From Neonectria sp. B-13 (Eukaryota; Ascomycota; Sordariomycetes; Hypocreales; Nectriaceae), in contig NOKP01000009.1 of assembly GCA_002682825.1 (NCBI GenBank), positions 62,001-126,000 of the forward strand: a stretch of 64,000 bases of DNA, given 5' to 3'. How positions within the stretch are numbered: the first letter of the stretch is position 1; every line of letters starts with the position of its first letter. Position numbers and translations under genes: made by a program. The notes below the pieces were generated by a model. That model was given only the letters and a program-made list of their open reading frames with translations, was not told the DNA's origin and searched no databases. This document shows positions 48,465-61,600 of this stretch, piece by piece.

Positions 48465-49743
48465 GGACCGTGGCCCAAGAAACACCCGAGTAATGGGTGA
48501 CCGCGATGGAGCGAGTCTTGGTGCAAGGACTGGACGATATCGGAACGGGACACTTTACAAATGGCTGGAGAGGCATTTCATGGAGTCAAGCTGCGGACGG
48601 GATGCATTTCTTTGTGGAATTGGAAGCAAATATCCATGGAATGGAAGGGAGGCTTTGCTGCGAACTGGGTTTATTTGAGGTCGAGTTTTTGCTAGGTATG
48701 AGGCTCTTGAAGCGAAAAGAGTACCCGGAACATGCTGTACATCCGAGATGATGGTTAGGATACGAACACGGCTTGTAGACCACGTATGAATCTTTGATGT
48801 TACTATGACGGTGCCTGCGAACATGATAACATGACTGGCTGACTTTAGTATGTGCGAAGCGTTCCATGGATTATTACCGACGGCGTTGGTCGGAGGATCG
48901 GATCTCCGGTGAGTTTGACAAGAATCATCGCTAGAGAATTAGATTAAAGAGCCAGGATGAGCAATGAACGAAGCAAAACTCCCGTTAGATCGGATCTATG
49001 TCGTTGCACAGGCTAGTTGCAAGATTTCAAGATAAGATTCCATATATAAACCCGACTTCGCAGCTCACGCCCGACGCAAGCCGGACGTAGCCGCACTTAT
49101 TCCCGGTCGACAATGACTCCAGACAACACTAGTTGATGCTATCTAATGGTGGATCAAGATAACGACGATTCTTAGACTTGGCCGGGGCTACTTTTGAGCC
49201 CCGACTGTAAGGATGGATATGAGCTTGGAGCAAATTGCCAATGGGTTGACCGTTTTGCCCAGAATATGAATCCGTTCTGCGGAGCGGCCGCGATGCGATA
49301 TGGGGATCGGGTTCCGCTTGGCTGGGAGTAGTGGGCTTAGGGGAACTTGGGAACGATGCTGGCAGGGCGCAGGGCGTAGTTCAGATATCGGATCCAGTGG
49401 AAACGGTTTTGTTCTGACTCTACGTTTTTTCAGGGTATATAATCTAGACTGGTTGTTCCCGTGTGTGAGTTGGGATAGTCGAACAGGACCACTTGGAACA
49501 TCTACAGCAACCCGGGAAGCGAACAGAGGAACATTGTACCATATTTCGTATAAGTTGATCTGAATTCACGAACAAATACACCGCCCATCAACAGAAACGG
49601 CCGAGATCGACTGTCAAAGCGAATCAACAACACCCACCCCTATTTCACGAAGCGGACCGAAGTCTCAAGACCATACAAAACATAACCTGAAAAACAACTC
49701 ACCGAATATAAAAGGAAACTGTAGGTTCTCCTCGTACTACAGC
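48465..49743. other. Intergenic: Skt5-like 3' flank and transporter promoter
   Basis: This 1.3-kb region contains two TATA-like sites, TATATAA at 49436-49442 and ATATAAAAG at 49706-49714. The second is only 30 bases before the transporter start codon, so the first fits better. No gene or RNA was recognised. Confidence 0.5.
49436..49442 (+). promoter_or_regulatory. Possible TATA box of the MFS transporter gene
   Basis: TATATAA lies about 300 bases before the transporter ATG, in a position suited to a normal-length leader. It is a sequence match only. Confidence 0.35.
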
Positions 49744-51117
49744 ATGCCTGGGGAGAGGAATCCAGGGACGGGGCAGAACGAACAACATGACCAGGCCTGT
49801 GCCTTCGGAGACCTTCAGATTGCTCATGGGAATGGCAACAGCAACAATACGAACGACAACTCAAGACCACTAGAAGACAGAGATGCTAGAGATGAAAGAG
49901 CTCTGCCGCCTCCTGATGGCGGTCTGAGAGCTTGGTGCGTGTGTTTTGCAGGCCACTTGGTCTTCATGAACACATGGGGCTGGATCAACTCCTTCGGCGT
50001 CTTCCAGACATACTACAAGGAGCTCCTCGGGCGACCCGCCAGCGAGACCTCGTGGATCGGCTCCATCACCGTCTTCCTGCTCTTCTTCGTCGGCACGTTG
50101 ACAGGACGGCTCGTCGACGCGGGCCACTTCCGCCTGGTTTTTGCCACCGGCATCATGCTGCAGGTCCTCGGCGTCCTAGCTACATCGATGTGCACCGAGT
50201 ACTGGCAGTTCCTGCTCGCCCAGGGCGTGTGCGTGGGTGTCGGCAACGGCTGTCTGTTCTGTCCTGTGCTGGCCGTGCTGTCGACGTACTTTGCGCGGCG
50301 GCGAGCGCTGGCCATGGGCATTGCGGCGTGCGGGAGCGTTACTGGTGGGCTTGTGTTTCCCACTCTGGTGCGACAGCTGCTCCCGCGGGCAGGCTTTGCG
50401 TGGACGTTGCGAGCCGCGGCGTTTATCCAGCTGGGGTCTTTGCTGGTTGCGTTGGTGTTGGTGAAGCCGCGGATCAAGCCGCGTCGATCCGCATCCATGG
50501 TGGACCTGTCTGCGTTTAGCGAGCTCGAGTACACCTTCTACACGATCGGATGCTTTATGGGATATTGGGGAGTGTATTTTGCCTTTTACTACATTGCTTC
50601 GTTCTCGAGAGAGGCCCTTGACGAGCCGATGACTTACACCGAGTCGCTCAACCTGCTTCTCATCCTCAACGGAGTCGGAGCCATCGGCCGACTCCTGCCG
50701 GCTTGGCTGGCCGACAGCATCGGAGCCATCAACGTCTTCATCCCGCACACAATCGCGGCGTCCGTGCTGATGTTCTGCTGGATCGCCGTCAAGGACAGCA
50801 CAGGGCTGTACGCCTGGGCCGTGATATACGGACCGCTAGCCGCGGCGATCCAGAGCTTGTTCCCGACGGGCGTGTCGTTGCTGACCAAGGACCTGAGCAA
50901 GATTGGCGTGCGCATGGGCATGTCGTTTACCATCGTGAGCTTCGCCGTGTTGACGGGGCCTCCCATCGCCGGGGCCATCATCGACAGGCAGGGGGGCAAG
51001 TATTGGGGCGCCCAGACGTTCGCGGGGGTTTCGTTGGCCATGGGGACGCTGTTTTTGACCGCGGCCAAGTTGGTGTGGATGAGACGGGAGGGTATGGACT
51101 GGAAGGGGAAGATCTAG
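49744..51117 (+). CDS. MFS transporter, monocarboxylate-permease-like
   Basis: The intronless gene encodes 457 residues. A hydrophilic N-terminus of about 55 residues ends in PPPDGGLRAWCVC, the entry to the first helix that is typical of fungal MCT/Mch-type carriers (the conserved D-G-G). About twelve hydrophobic helices follow, with GWINSFGVFQTYY after helix 1, a short RPASETSWIGS loop, and a charged central loop (KPRIKPRRSASMVDLSAFSE). The LGRxxD/E-type loop appears as TGRLVDAGH. Substrates of this group include monocarboxylates, riboflavin and amino acids; the sequence does not decide which. The gene is not next to any metabolic cluster. ATG context is AGCATGC; no upstream ATG is in frame. 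Confidence 0.88.
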   Translation: MPGERNPGTGQNEQHDQACAFGDLQIAHGNGNSNNTNDNSRPLEDRDARDERALPPPDGGLRAWCVCFAGHLVFMNTWGWINSFGVFQTYYKELLGRPASETSWIGSITVFLLFFVGTLTGRLVDAGHFRLVFATGIMLQVLGVLATSMCTEYWQFLLAQGVCVGVGNGCLFCPVLAVLSTYFARRRALAMGIAACGSVTGGLVFPTLVRQLLPRAGFAWTLRAAAFIQLGSLLVALVLVKPRIKPRRSASMVDLSAFSELEYTFYTIGCFMGYWGVYFAFYYIASFSREALDEPMTYTESLNLLLILNGVGAIGRLLPAWLADSIGAINVFIPHTIAASVLMFCWIAVKDSTGLYAWAVIYGPLAAAIQSLFPTGVSLLTKDLSKIGVRMGMSFTIVSFAVLTGPPIAGAIIDRQGGKYWGAQTFAGVSLAMGTLFLTAAKLVWMRREGMDWKGKI

Positions 51118-52647
51118 GGTTGAATGGACTGAAGAAACCCTTGGATAAAAGTCTGCAGAATAGCAACGAGATTGACAAAGTAGCTTTGCGTGAACTTGCC
51201 AGTCTTTCTTGTGACTTGGAACAATGGCTAAAGTTGCCGTGAACTTTGTACCGCAATCCTCGAATCGTCCACCATGCTTGGTGTTAGAGCACCCATCGGA
51301 CACGCCTGTCACCTGAGACGTTCTGCAGTTAGCCGTCAGCTGAGAAGAAAACAATACGGGGTGACAAAGGAACGACACAGTCTAGATGTCAATAGACCGG
51401 CCTTTGAGCACGCAGCCGACACAGGTGGTGGACGAAACGGCTGTCAGCCTATCAGCGAATCACTTGTGACTTATCACCCACTTCACGGCGGTTTGCATCG
51501 ACTCGGCTCGCCAAGTATGCCGCGCGTCAGTCCACGTCGAATCACAAACAGAAACGTACATGGACATGACGTTGGCTGTTTGCTTCTGTTGGTCTTGTTT
51601 TTGCTGCGCCATGCAGGAGGCCGACCAAGGGGCCGACATTGTTCGAATAGGCGGTACTCGTCATGTAGGCAACAAGGCCTAAGGCTGCGGGCTCCCGAAG
51701 AGCCGTCAGGAAGTGTACCAGGCCAAGGTTCGGGCTGGAGTTGACAACTCGGCTCTGGTGGATCTCTGGCTGCTTGATGATGCAGCGCCGCCTTTGATTG
51801 CCGCGCGAGTGACGAGTTCCAAACGGACGAGGCTGGCATCTGCACTGCTCATTGGTTGATGTCCTACGAACATAGCAAACAAACTCGATGGCGTAGTGAC
51901 AGACGAGTGAGATATGAGCAAGGCATTAAACCGAGTGTTGTTCACGCCGGCCATCACGTGCAGAAACACCGGCTCCTCTGCCAGCTCCCCCCTGCCAACG
52001 CCCAAACCGCCAGCTGCCGTCAACCGTTTGACGGCTGGCAGCCTCGCGTTTGGCCTCTCGTTTGGCCTCTCGTTTTCTGTTGGTGAATCAGAGGCGGGAG
52101 CGTGAATTTCTTCTCCTGTACAACTTTCCTCCTTTTCCCCTCGTCATTCTGCCCTTTCCTTCTTCCTCACCCTCACCACTACGCACTTACATCAGCTTGA
52201 ACCACACCCAAGAACCTCGAGACGACTATCCACGGTCAAGACCCAAATTCGACTTAGGACGAGAGGATCGCGTTATTCTTCTTCATCTTCGTTTCCGAAC
52301 TGCTGAACCAACTTCGTTGCCACCTTTGCCTCGTGCACTTGGAGAAGAGACAACTCGGCTGGCCACCAAGCCGGTCTTTGATTCAAGTGGTTGATCTTCG
52401 CAACCGTGTTAGGCTCGCATTTACCTTGTTTTGTTCTTTTGTTCACTCTGCCATCCCACTGCCCTTTCTGTCTTGTTGTTTTGTCTTTCCGTCACATTAC
52501 TGTACTGCCCTGTGTTTCTTGTTCTTTTGTTCTTGTCACGTCACCAAGGTGCTTCGTCCGCCTTGCCCTTGTGCTCACTCTGCCATATCGCTGCTCTGAT
52601 CCCTAACACCGCTTTCTTTTCGCTTTCTTTACTTCTGTGAATGCACC
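51118..52647. other. Intergenic: promoter and leader of the giant gene
   Basis: The region holds an imperfect hairpin at 52009-52039, two adjacent GTTTGGCCTCTC direct repeats at about 52048-52071, and a T/C-rich leader (52400-52640). A TCACGTG E-box-like site lies near 51954. Open frames on both strands, such as 51274-51744, have no recognisable domain. Confidence 0.5.
52009..52039. repeat. Imperfect inverted repeat
   Basis: GCCAG and CCGTCAA on the left pair with TTGACGG and CTGGC on the right around a CCGT loop, leaving a three-base bulge. It lies about 610 bases before the start codon of the giant gene. Confidence 0.6.
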
Positions 52648-55600
52648 ATGGCGACCTCAGCCCCGGGATTTCAGCACCCTGACCTGTCCGTCAATGATGC
52701 TCTGTACAACCATTTTGTTCTCCCTCCCCGGCTTCCCCACCGCCAAGACCCGAACATCGTCGATGTCGAGAATGAACTGATTGAACGCGTCTTGGGATCC
52801 GCTCGGCACATGCGAAACTTGCCAAAGAACGAGTTTGGGCCTATTTGGGACGCTGTGGGCCGCAGCATTCAGGCCACAAAGGCCATCAATTTTCGTGGGC
52901 GTATCGATTGCTCCAGTCTTGCGAGAGAACTCAACGCTCTATCGGAAACCGACTTTATCGTTGTTCACGTTCAGTGCCAGAACTGTGCCTTGTTCATCCG
53001 GAGGTCACGCGAGTAAGTTGCCTGCCCTCATTGACGGACTTGCCACTGACCCGAGTAGTTCTGTTCTTGGACCATCCGTCATCTTCGAGGCTTTCGAGAC
53101 TTCGGCTCGAAATGAGGACATTTTGGCCGCCGAAAATGCCCTCCAGTGGGATTTCCCTGGATGTGCAGTTGCCGTCCCAATGTCAACTTTTCTCGATGAA
53201 GGTTTCATCAACAATCTCTCAAAGTTTCTTGAGAGCACTTCGCGCGAGTCTGTCCATGACTTTTCAGCACACACGTTCAAGGCTGGTGCCATGATCGTCG
53301 AGTATCGCAACACTCCCGAACCTTCCCTAATCACATCCATGTTGATGGGACTTCTTGAAGAGAATGGTCGCCGGTTTGCTCCGAAGCGGATGCAAAAGAT
53401 GATCAGAGATGATGTTTGCTGGAAGAACGCCAAGAAGCCTTGGAGACGACTCCCGTATTGGCTGGTGTTGCGGGTGGCAATCTCACGCTACCTCTGCCAA
53501 CGACTGGGTGATGAAGTCGGCCGTGCCGAGTACAAGTTCTTCGTAGCATACCTTCTTGCTGCGTTCTGCCACGATACTCAAGGCCCATCGACGAATATTG
53601 AGCGCCTCGACTACTTGAAGAGAAAGATTTGCCGCCGAGTTGTCAAGCTCGAGGTCGACAAGGAGCGTTCCCAAGGACCCGCCACAGCTGCTCGGGTCGA
53701 GTACCTCTTCCGCCATGTAAGCCCTTGGCTCCAAAAGTTCGTCCAAGACGCAACCGAACTTGTCGAGGCTGCTTGGGGCCTACAGAAACTCAAGATGGCA
53801 AAGGTAATCCCCTCTCTTCCGCGTCAGGCAGCTCCGAATGATCTGCGACTCGACTTGCATGTCAGTGGAGCGCGACTACACAACATCACGCTCGGGTATT
53901 CGAAACCTCGAAGGCGGGATATTCAAGTCAGCAGCCGCCCGAACGTTGAGAAAACCGCAGACAAGCACCTAAAACCACTCGCCCGAATTCATAGCAAGCT
54001 GGTCGACGAGGAAATGGACTGCAAGCGATTTTGCCTCGAGTCACCGTCATCCACGGCCCGTGAACAACGGAAAGCCATTGGCCACACCGCGTCGAGAATT
54101 CTCGATTACATGGATCACGCCTTGAGGATATACGAGAACAATCCCACGCTGATGAGTATCGCAATCATCACTGTCATGGACCTTTGGGTCAAGATTGACG
54201 AGCAGACTTGCAGTCTCTATCCGCTATTGCGAGAATTTCATCCAATTTTCCGCCCCGAGATGCTGGACCCTCTGCTGTCTTCGAGTCTGGGTGGAATGAA
54301 ACGGGTGCAGAAGATTCAGCTCTATCTCCAGGGCAGGATTTCGGCATGCGAACGATTTGCGCCTGATATCTTTGAGGATCCAGTCCCAGGATCGTTCGGT
54401 CACAGGTTCTACGAAGGATCTTCAGAGTCAGTACAATTGAAGGAGCTGCACGAAGAGATTGAAGACCGGGCGGAAGCCATGCGAATCCAGAAAGAGAAAG
54501 AATGGCAAGACAAGTCCGAGGAATATGCATCGCTCTCCAAGAAAATCGACGAGAGCAGTTGCCTGTATCTGGACGACGAGAACAACCCTCTCTATCGTCG
54601 CGTTCACGACAAAAGCTGCCCTCGCTGTCGCTGGACGAATCAGCTTCAGAGGATGCGCATCGAAGCCTTTGAACACCCTCTTCCATCGGACCCAGTTGTC
54701 GCAAAGGCAGTGGTTTTCGAGCTTGCTTGCCCCGGACCGTTTGCCGCATATCGCGATGTGACCTGGCGAGTGATTTCGAGACTGGCCCGTCCGTATTTGG
54801 AGGAAATTGGGAAGCCAAAGTGTCTCATCAGAGAGTATGGCCAGCTCATGGAGTTTGCCAACGAGACTATCACGAGTTGCTCATTGGCGTCGAGGACCAA
54901 ACCATGTAAGCCGCCTCCATACTCCGATTGCACGTACCGACTAACTTCCTGTGCAGTCTTGACAACCCACTACGCGTCACTGTCCTTCCCGGTGGAGTGG
55001 AAAAGCGGCAAGGACGGTGTTTGCAGACCAAATGGCCTGAGACTGACATTTTTCGACTTTACAACAAAAGCATGGCCTGCTCGTCGGAACGGCCGCCTGA
55101 CTTTTCTGTCCCATGTGAAGCTGCAGATACCCACCTCTTCTCCATTCTCGAAGCTGCTTCAGGACCCGGCTTTCTATGCGAGCATCTACGGCCCGTCCTC
55201 ATATGAGATCGTCTCAACTGCGTCAAAGTGTCCCCCAGGAATCAACGTTCACGAGTACCTGGCCTTTCAGACAGTTGCTTCTGGAAAGTCTCGACGATGG
55301 CTATCCATTCTGACTGAGCTAGGCTCGGCAAACCTCAACTTCTCGAACGAAGCCACTATGCTCCTCTTGGGTCACTTGACGGCACAATGTGGCCCTCCAG
55401 GAAGCCCAGATGACCCCTTCCGATTGATTCATGGGGCTTTCCGAGACAGGACCTTTTGCGACAAGCTCATCCAACAGTTGTCTCTCCGCCTAGACACCTT
55501 GTCTGCGAACTGGAGAGAGACTTATCTCATGGAAACCATCGTCTCCATGATTCTCCGAATCGTGGTCCTTTCCGCCGCGGCAAAGCTCAAGACTATCGAA

Positions 55601-58600
55601 GACGACGCGCTTGCTCTGCTCACTCGGGCTAGAAATGTTTGTGTTCGATGGTTCAAGCTCCTACGCGCCGAAACATACAAAGTCACAGACGCCGAGACCG
55701 CTCAGAGGTTTCAAAAGTACACGCTATGGGCTGGGTTGCTGTGCAAGCGCACCTTTGCAATTTTTGGTTATCTGAAGCACGCGCTCGACGACGATTCACT
55801 ACAGGCGTTCATCCAGAGCAGTATCATGGTACACGATAGCCTGGTCGTCGAGGTATCATCATTGCCGATGATTTTGCAACACGCCGTCATCAGGGACATG
55901 AGAATGTCCCATGTTCTCTGTCAAAGAATCTCCGATGCCATTGTGTGCAGGCCACATGTGTTCGGGTCTTCCCTGAAGGACATGTGGCCCGAGGAGGAGG
56001 ATTGTGCAAGAACGTTTTCCCACATCACACTCCAGACGTCCGGTTGGATATCATGTCAAACAACTTCGGATGACGAAAACAACGAGCAGAGCGTCTTGTA
56101 TAACTGTGTCGAAGGCGTGTTGCTCGTTGACGGATGTCCCATGGGAGTAAGTTCGTGTGCTTTTCTGACACTGAGTCCGGCGCATTATCCAACTGAAAGA
56201 ACTGTGCTGACTGTCTTTAGAAACTCCCCGAGGATCAGCAGAAATCCCCCGTCTTGCACGAGCTTTTTGGAGATCAGGTACTTTTGACATTCCCTTCAGG
56301 TCGCCCGCGAATGCAATACAGTGAGACATCCCACTCCTTTTTGGAGAATGCCACTAATTTCAGACAGCGCTCTGCGTGATGCCTCGCGGCTTTGAAGTTC
56401 ACGTCGGATTTGAGAATTCGGGAGACATGGTCATCAGGGCTTTTCGTCGGCCTTACTCGCTTCAACTTATACCAAGAGAGACTTTCAGAAATGGCCAGAA
56501 CTGGGACCTGCCTGGACCACTAATCGACGGATGTTTCCATTGGCTGTAAGTACTGAACCATCAAGCAAGTCAAATTTAGACTAACACGACTTAGAAACCT
56601 CAGAAACGGAGAGGTGTTGATCACAAAGAGTCAAAGACCCTGGCCTGAACCGGTATTCCAAGGCTACAAGGTCAGTTTGGAGACGATGACGTGCACCCAG
56701 ACACGCATCTACAGAGGCCGAACTGTCATCGACAGTGTCGTGAACCCCTACAGTCCGCTTTTCAATCGTGCGGCTCGGATCCTCGAGGCATTCGAATACC
56801 GCAAGCACATTATGGTTGTTCAACCAGGGGGAGGTCGACACCTCCAAGTTGAGTTGCCGCGCCTTCACATCCTGTTCCACGTCAACCAAAACCAGTTGTT
56901 GCAATCGCCACAGCTTCAGTGCCAGATTGAACGCGATCAAGACGCCGGGACCTGGTACGGGTTACAGAGCAAGCTTGTATGCAGCAGCACAACGAACCCT
57001 GTTCACAAGTCGATTTTGGTTCCTTTGGGAAAGTTTTCTGTGGCTCGGTCGGACGAATGCCATGTCAAGATAATAATCGATCCCAATGGCTCATATGGCC
57101 GGTTTCCGATCAACACAACCCTTGGGAGATTGGACTGTGCCGCCGAGCCTATCTTGATCTACATGAAGGCACTGCTTCACGCCTGCACCTCTTTTGTCAT
57201 TCCTGATCCTCTTACCGGTCGCACAGGAACCGAGGAGGCTATCGAGTGGCTCCAATCCGGTATTTCACAGCCCTGGGCTCCTCTCAGTCCAGGACCGATG
57301 GAGTATCTGGCAGGTATCTCTCGGCTCACACCCCGTCGCGAATACTACCCCCATGATCTTCGCGTTATGAGAACCGACCATTGGATTGAAACGCTCCCAG
57401 TGACTGTTCAGAGTTCGGCCTTCAAACCAATTGTCGCACGGATCCTACAACTTTCCAAGAGTCTTAGTGCGATCTCGGACATCAATCAGGAGACTGAACA
57501 AAACCTCAAACTCCCGTCACCAGATGGAACTCATCTGCATACCCGAGCACTCCTAAGACACCAGGCCTATGAACGACACGTCACAGATGCAAGCGCTCGT
57601 CGGCGACCGGTGGTTACGGTATACAGTCCACGAGACCGTCCGTCTAATGAGAACATTGGGCATCGAAATGTGCTGGAAGTTACCCACTGGATCCGGCAGT
57701 GGCCGCAAAGCTTGGAAACGACTAATAACCTGATCCAACTTCTGGCTGCCCACAACGTGGTCGGTGGCTTTCACATACCGTTCGACAAGGCGTCTTTGAG
57801 CGACCGACTCAATGTGGACATTGTTCAGAACTGGGGGTCGCTTGTCCTGTTCGTGCAGAACGTTCGTGGCCGATACAGCCTCATGTTCTTGCTAGGCCTG
57901 ATGGCTTTCCGCATCGACGCAAAGTTGCCTCTTATCCGCACACTAATCGCCTTTGCTCTCTTCAACGAGCTTCGAACCATTGATACACCCGTCTGGGATG
58001 AATACACAAACTTTCAGCCGGACCAAGTACCACGTCTGGACTACGTCCTCAACCTACTCAAACCATTCAGAATGCCAGCTCCGGAGAACGACATTGCCGG
58101 GCTGGGGGAATTCGCGAGCGCAAAGCAGAAGCGGAAATGGCAAACTGAGCGACTCAACCACGAACGCAAAGTCGAAGAGGACTGCAAGACACTTGCGAAC
58201 TTGCTCTTGGAGCAGTGGCCGTGCCTGGAGCCGAGTGATCGCGAGCTGCCTCCTTCTTTGCTGGTTGACGTCGACTCAGCGCTGGAGGCGATCCGCCCGG
58301 AATGGAGACGACTGTATATGAACATGGATTTGACAGCGCATTTGCGTGAAGTCCAGACTATCTTGGACCGTCGAACATCCAAGACTGGATATACCGCGCC
58401 CGTCCTTGTCTTATCCGACGACGTCTTCGATACGAGGCTCCGTGGAAATGAAGTACCCGATCTCCGCCAATTGCTATTGAAGCCTCTATCCACACAGCCA
58501 TTTGGACTCATGAACGGCCAGCTTGAGGACCGACCGTTTTGTTTCCAAGAAGATTTCATCACCCAAGGTATCGCCCGCCCTGCCTGGCCATGGAGCACGA

Positions 58601-61600
58601 GTCCGGGAAGACGCAAGTCGCAGTTTCACTCCAACGTGATGAAGAAATTCGCCACTACACCACTTCCCACAGAACAAGAGGTGGTAACGGCAACGTTCAA
58701 GTTGGAAATGATTTCTCAAAACTTGGGAAAATCGAAATCTGCGGTCAGAAAACGGTACGCGGTTGAACTACAGAAGAGCCTGGCGGCGTTCCAGAGTCTC
58801 AATCCTGCTACGGATGCAGATAAAGTGCCAAAGTTCACCCGACAAGGACAAGAGTCAATTGAAGCTATATCCAGAAAGGTGGAGGCTGGTTTCCGGGATG
58901 TGCGGTCTTCTCTCGATGCTCCTGGTCCGAACTGTTCCCCTAGACAGATCAAATGGCTGCAGGAAGGGAACCTCTGGCCAGTCATCACGAAAGGCACCGT
59001 CCTTGGACAGCTGGCGTCTATACGCTCCCAAGAGCTTTTCGGAAGCGGCATGCGCAAATGCTTGATCGAGCTGGGCGTCAGCATCACCGAACTTCAGCGA
59101 GAAATCCGTCTCAACGACCTTGTCCTGAAGAATGCGTCTGGGCAATACCGCGAGGAAAAGTCCAACACAGGACACACCAACTGGAATCCCGACGAGTATC
59201 CTGACTGGCTGCTGTTGGAGATTGAATCCAACATGATGATTCGTCCTGTGCAGATTGACGTCGCGTTGGCCACGATTTCGCCCGAATCCGGGAAGAACTC
59301 TGTCCTTCAGATGAATATGGGACAAGGTATGTTATCTTGCCAGAAGATTGGGCTTTCAAACTATGTGAAGGATCTAAAGGGCTGACGTGTTGCAGGAAAA
59401 ACGTCTTGCATTATTCCGATGGTGGCTGCTGCGTTGGCCGACAAGACACGACTGGTGCGTGTTATTGTCCCGAAAGCATTGCTTCAGCAGAATGCCCAGC
59501 TGCTACAGTCCAGACTCGGTGGTATACTTGGACGAAAGATCAGGCATATCCCGTTCTCTCGACGGACGCCGAATACGAAGCAAAACATTGCTATATACGA
59601 TGCGGTTCACAAGGACATAATGAAATCTGCCGGCATCATGATTTGCCAGCCTGAGCACATCATGTCGTTTATGCTCAGCGGCCGCCAGCGACTCTTGGAC
59701 AATCAAATTCCGCAAGCCGAGTCCATGATCAAGGTCCAGGACTGGTTGACGAGGGTCTCGAGGGATATCCTGGACGAGTCCGACTACACTTTGGCGGTTC
59801 GGACCCAGCTCATCTACCCATCTGGGTCACAAATGAGTGTCGATGGCCATCCCCATCGATGGCTAGTTGCCGAGGCAGTTTTGCGGCTGGTGGATGGTCA
59901 CGTTTTTAAGCTGAGCTTGGCCTTCCAGCATTCGATCCGCGTTCTCAGACGCACCAGCGGGGGATTTCCTCTCCTCTTTTTCCTCCGAACCGATATCGAA
60001 GATGAGTTGATTCGAAAGGTCACGGCCGACATCTGCCAGGGCTTGGGCGGCATTCTTCCGATGACGATCTCCGGGATGCCACAGGCAGACAGAGTGGCCA
60101 TCAAAGACTTCATCTCGGCACAGCGACCCAGGCCAAACAGCATCTCCCGAATCCAGGGGCTTTGCCCCGATCGGCCAAGCATACGGCAGACTGTGTATCT
60201 CCTGCGAGGTCTTCTCGTCGATCGAATTTTGATGTCGACTTTGAGAAAACGGTGGAACGTGGAGTACGGACTTCACCCGCATCGCGATCCGATTGCGGTT
60301 CCCTTCCACGCGAAAGGTGTCCCGAGTGAGCAGTCGGAATGGGGGCATCCGGATGTGGCAATCCTCCTTACTTGTCTTGCATTTTACTACGACGGCATCA
60401 ACCTGGCCCAGCTTCGGCAGTGTCTGGAACATATTCTAAAGTCGGACGACCCATCGACCGAGTACGACAAGTGGACAACAAGCATCGACAACTATCCATC
60501 GTCCCTCAGAGCCTGGAACTCGATCAACGTCGACGACGAAATCCAGCTGACGGAGATTTGGAGGAACGCAAGATACAACAGAGTGGTCATCGACTACTTC
60601 TTGAACAACTTTGTCTTTCCACAACACGCAAAGCAATTCAAGGTCAAACTGCAATCCAATGGCTGGGACATTCCCTTGTTCCCGCTTGTCAACGAACCAA
60701 ACAGCAAGAAACCGGCAAGCAAGCCATTGACCACCGGCTTCAGTGGCACCAACGACAACCGAACCATGCTGCCTCTGAACATCAAGCAACAGGATCTCCC
60801 GAGTCTACTACACACGAGCGCAGAGGTTCTGACGTATCTCCTACACCCCCGCAACCGTCGCTGCGTCTTGCCGCATAAGGTGACCGGAGGCCAGAACACG
60901 GGAAGGGCATCGGAGATCGACTTACTTTATAGATTGAGGGAGAGATCAATCCGTGTCTTGATTGACGCAGGCGCCCAGATCCTCGAAATGGACAATCTCA
61001 CTCTCGCCCAGGAATGGCTCAAGGTCGATGGCACCGCGCTTGCAGCCATGTACTTTGACGAAGGGAACAAGCCTTGGGTGGTGACCAAGCAGGGCAGAAA
61101 GACGCCGCTTCTCGCATCGCCTTTTGCAGATGATCTACAGATGTGTCTTGTTTATCTGGACGAGGTAGGTCCTCGAATTGTTTGGTATTCTAAGCTCACA
61201 TCTCTAGGCTCACACTCGCGGCACCGATCTCAAACTTCCTCCACAGGCGCGAGGAGCTCTTACGCTTGGGCTTGGACAAACGAAAGATCACACAGTTCAG
61301 GGTTAGTGAACACTAGTTGTCGAGTTTCATAACTAACAAGAGGCAGCTGCCATGCGTCTACGCCAGCTTGGAACAACACAGTCCGTGTCGTTCTTTATCC
61401 CACCCGAGGTCCACCAGGGCATCGCGGATTTGCAGGAAAAGACCATGCACGAATCAATCGACTCGGCCGACGTGTAAGTATCTGTCCTAAACTGAAGGAC
61501 CAGGACTGACAGGCCTAGGATCGAGTGGCTTCTCGACAATACCTGCGAAAGCATCGAACAGCTCCAACCCCTGTACTATTCCCAGGGGAAGGATTTCTGT

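Noticed and set aside
51274..51744. 156-codon open frame upstream of the giant gene
   Set aside because: Its product is Arg/His-rich and lacks any family signature; the opposite strand is equally open.
56275..56367. Alternative intron starting at GTACTT (56280) in the giant gene
   Set aside because: It would also keep the frame but would delete VLLTFPSGRPRMQY, which matches the conserved LFG-x-Q-x-LLTFPS segment I know from this family.
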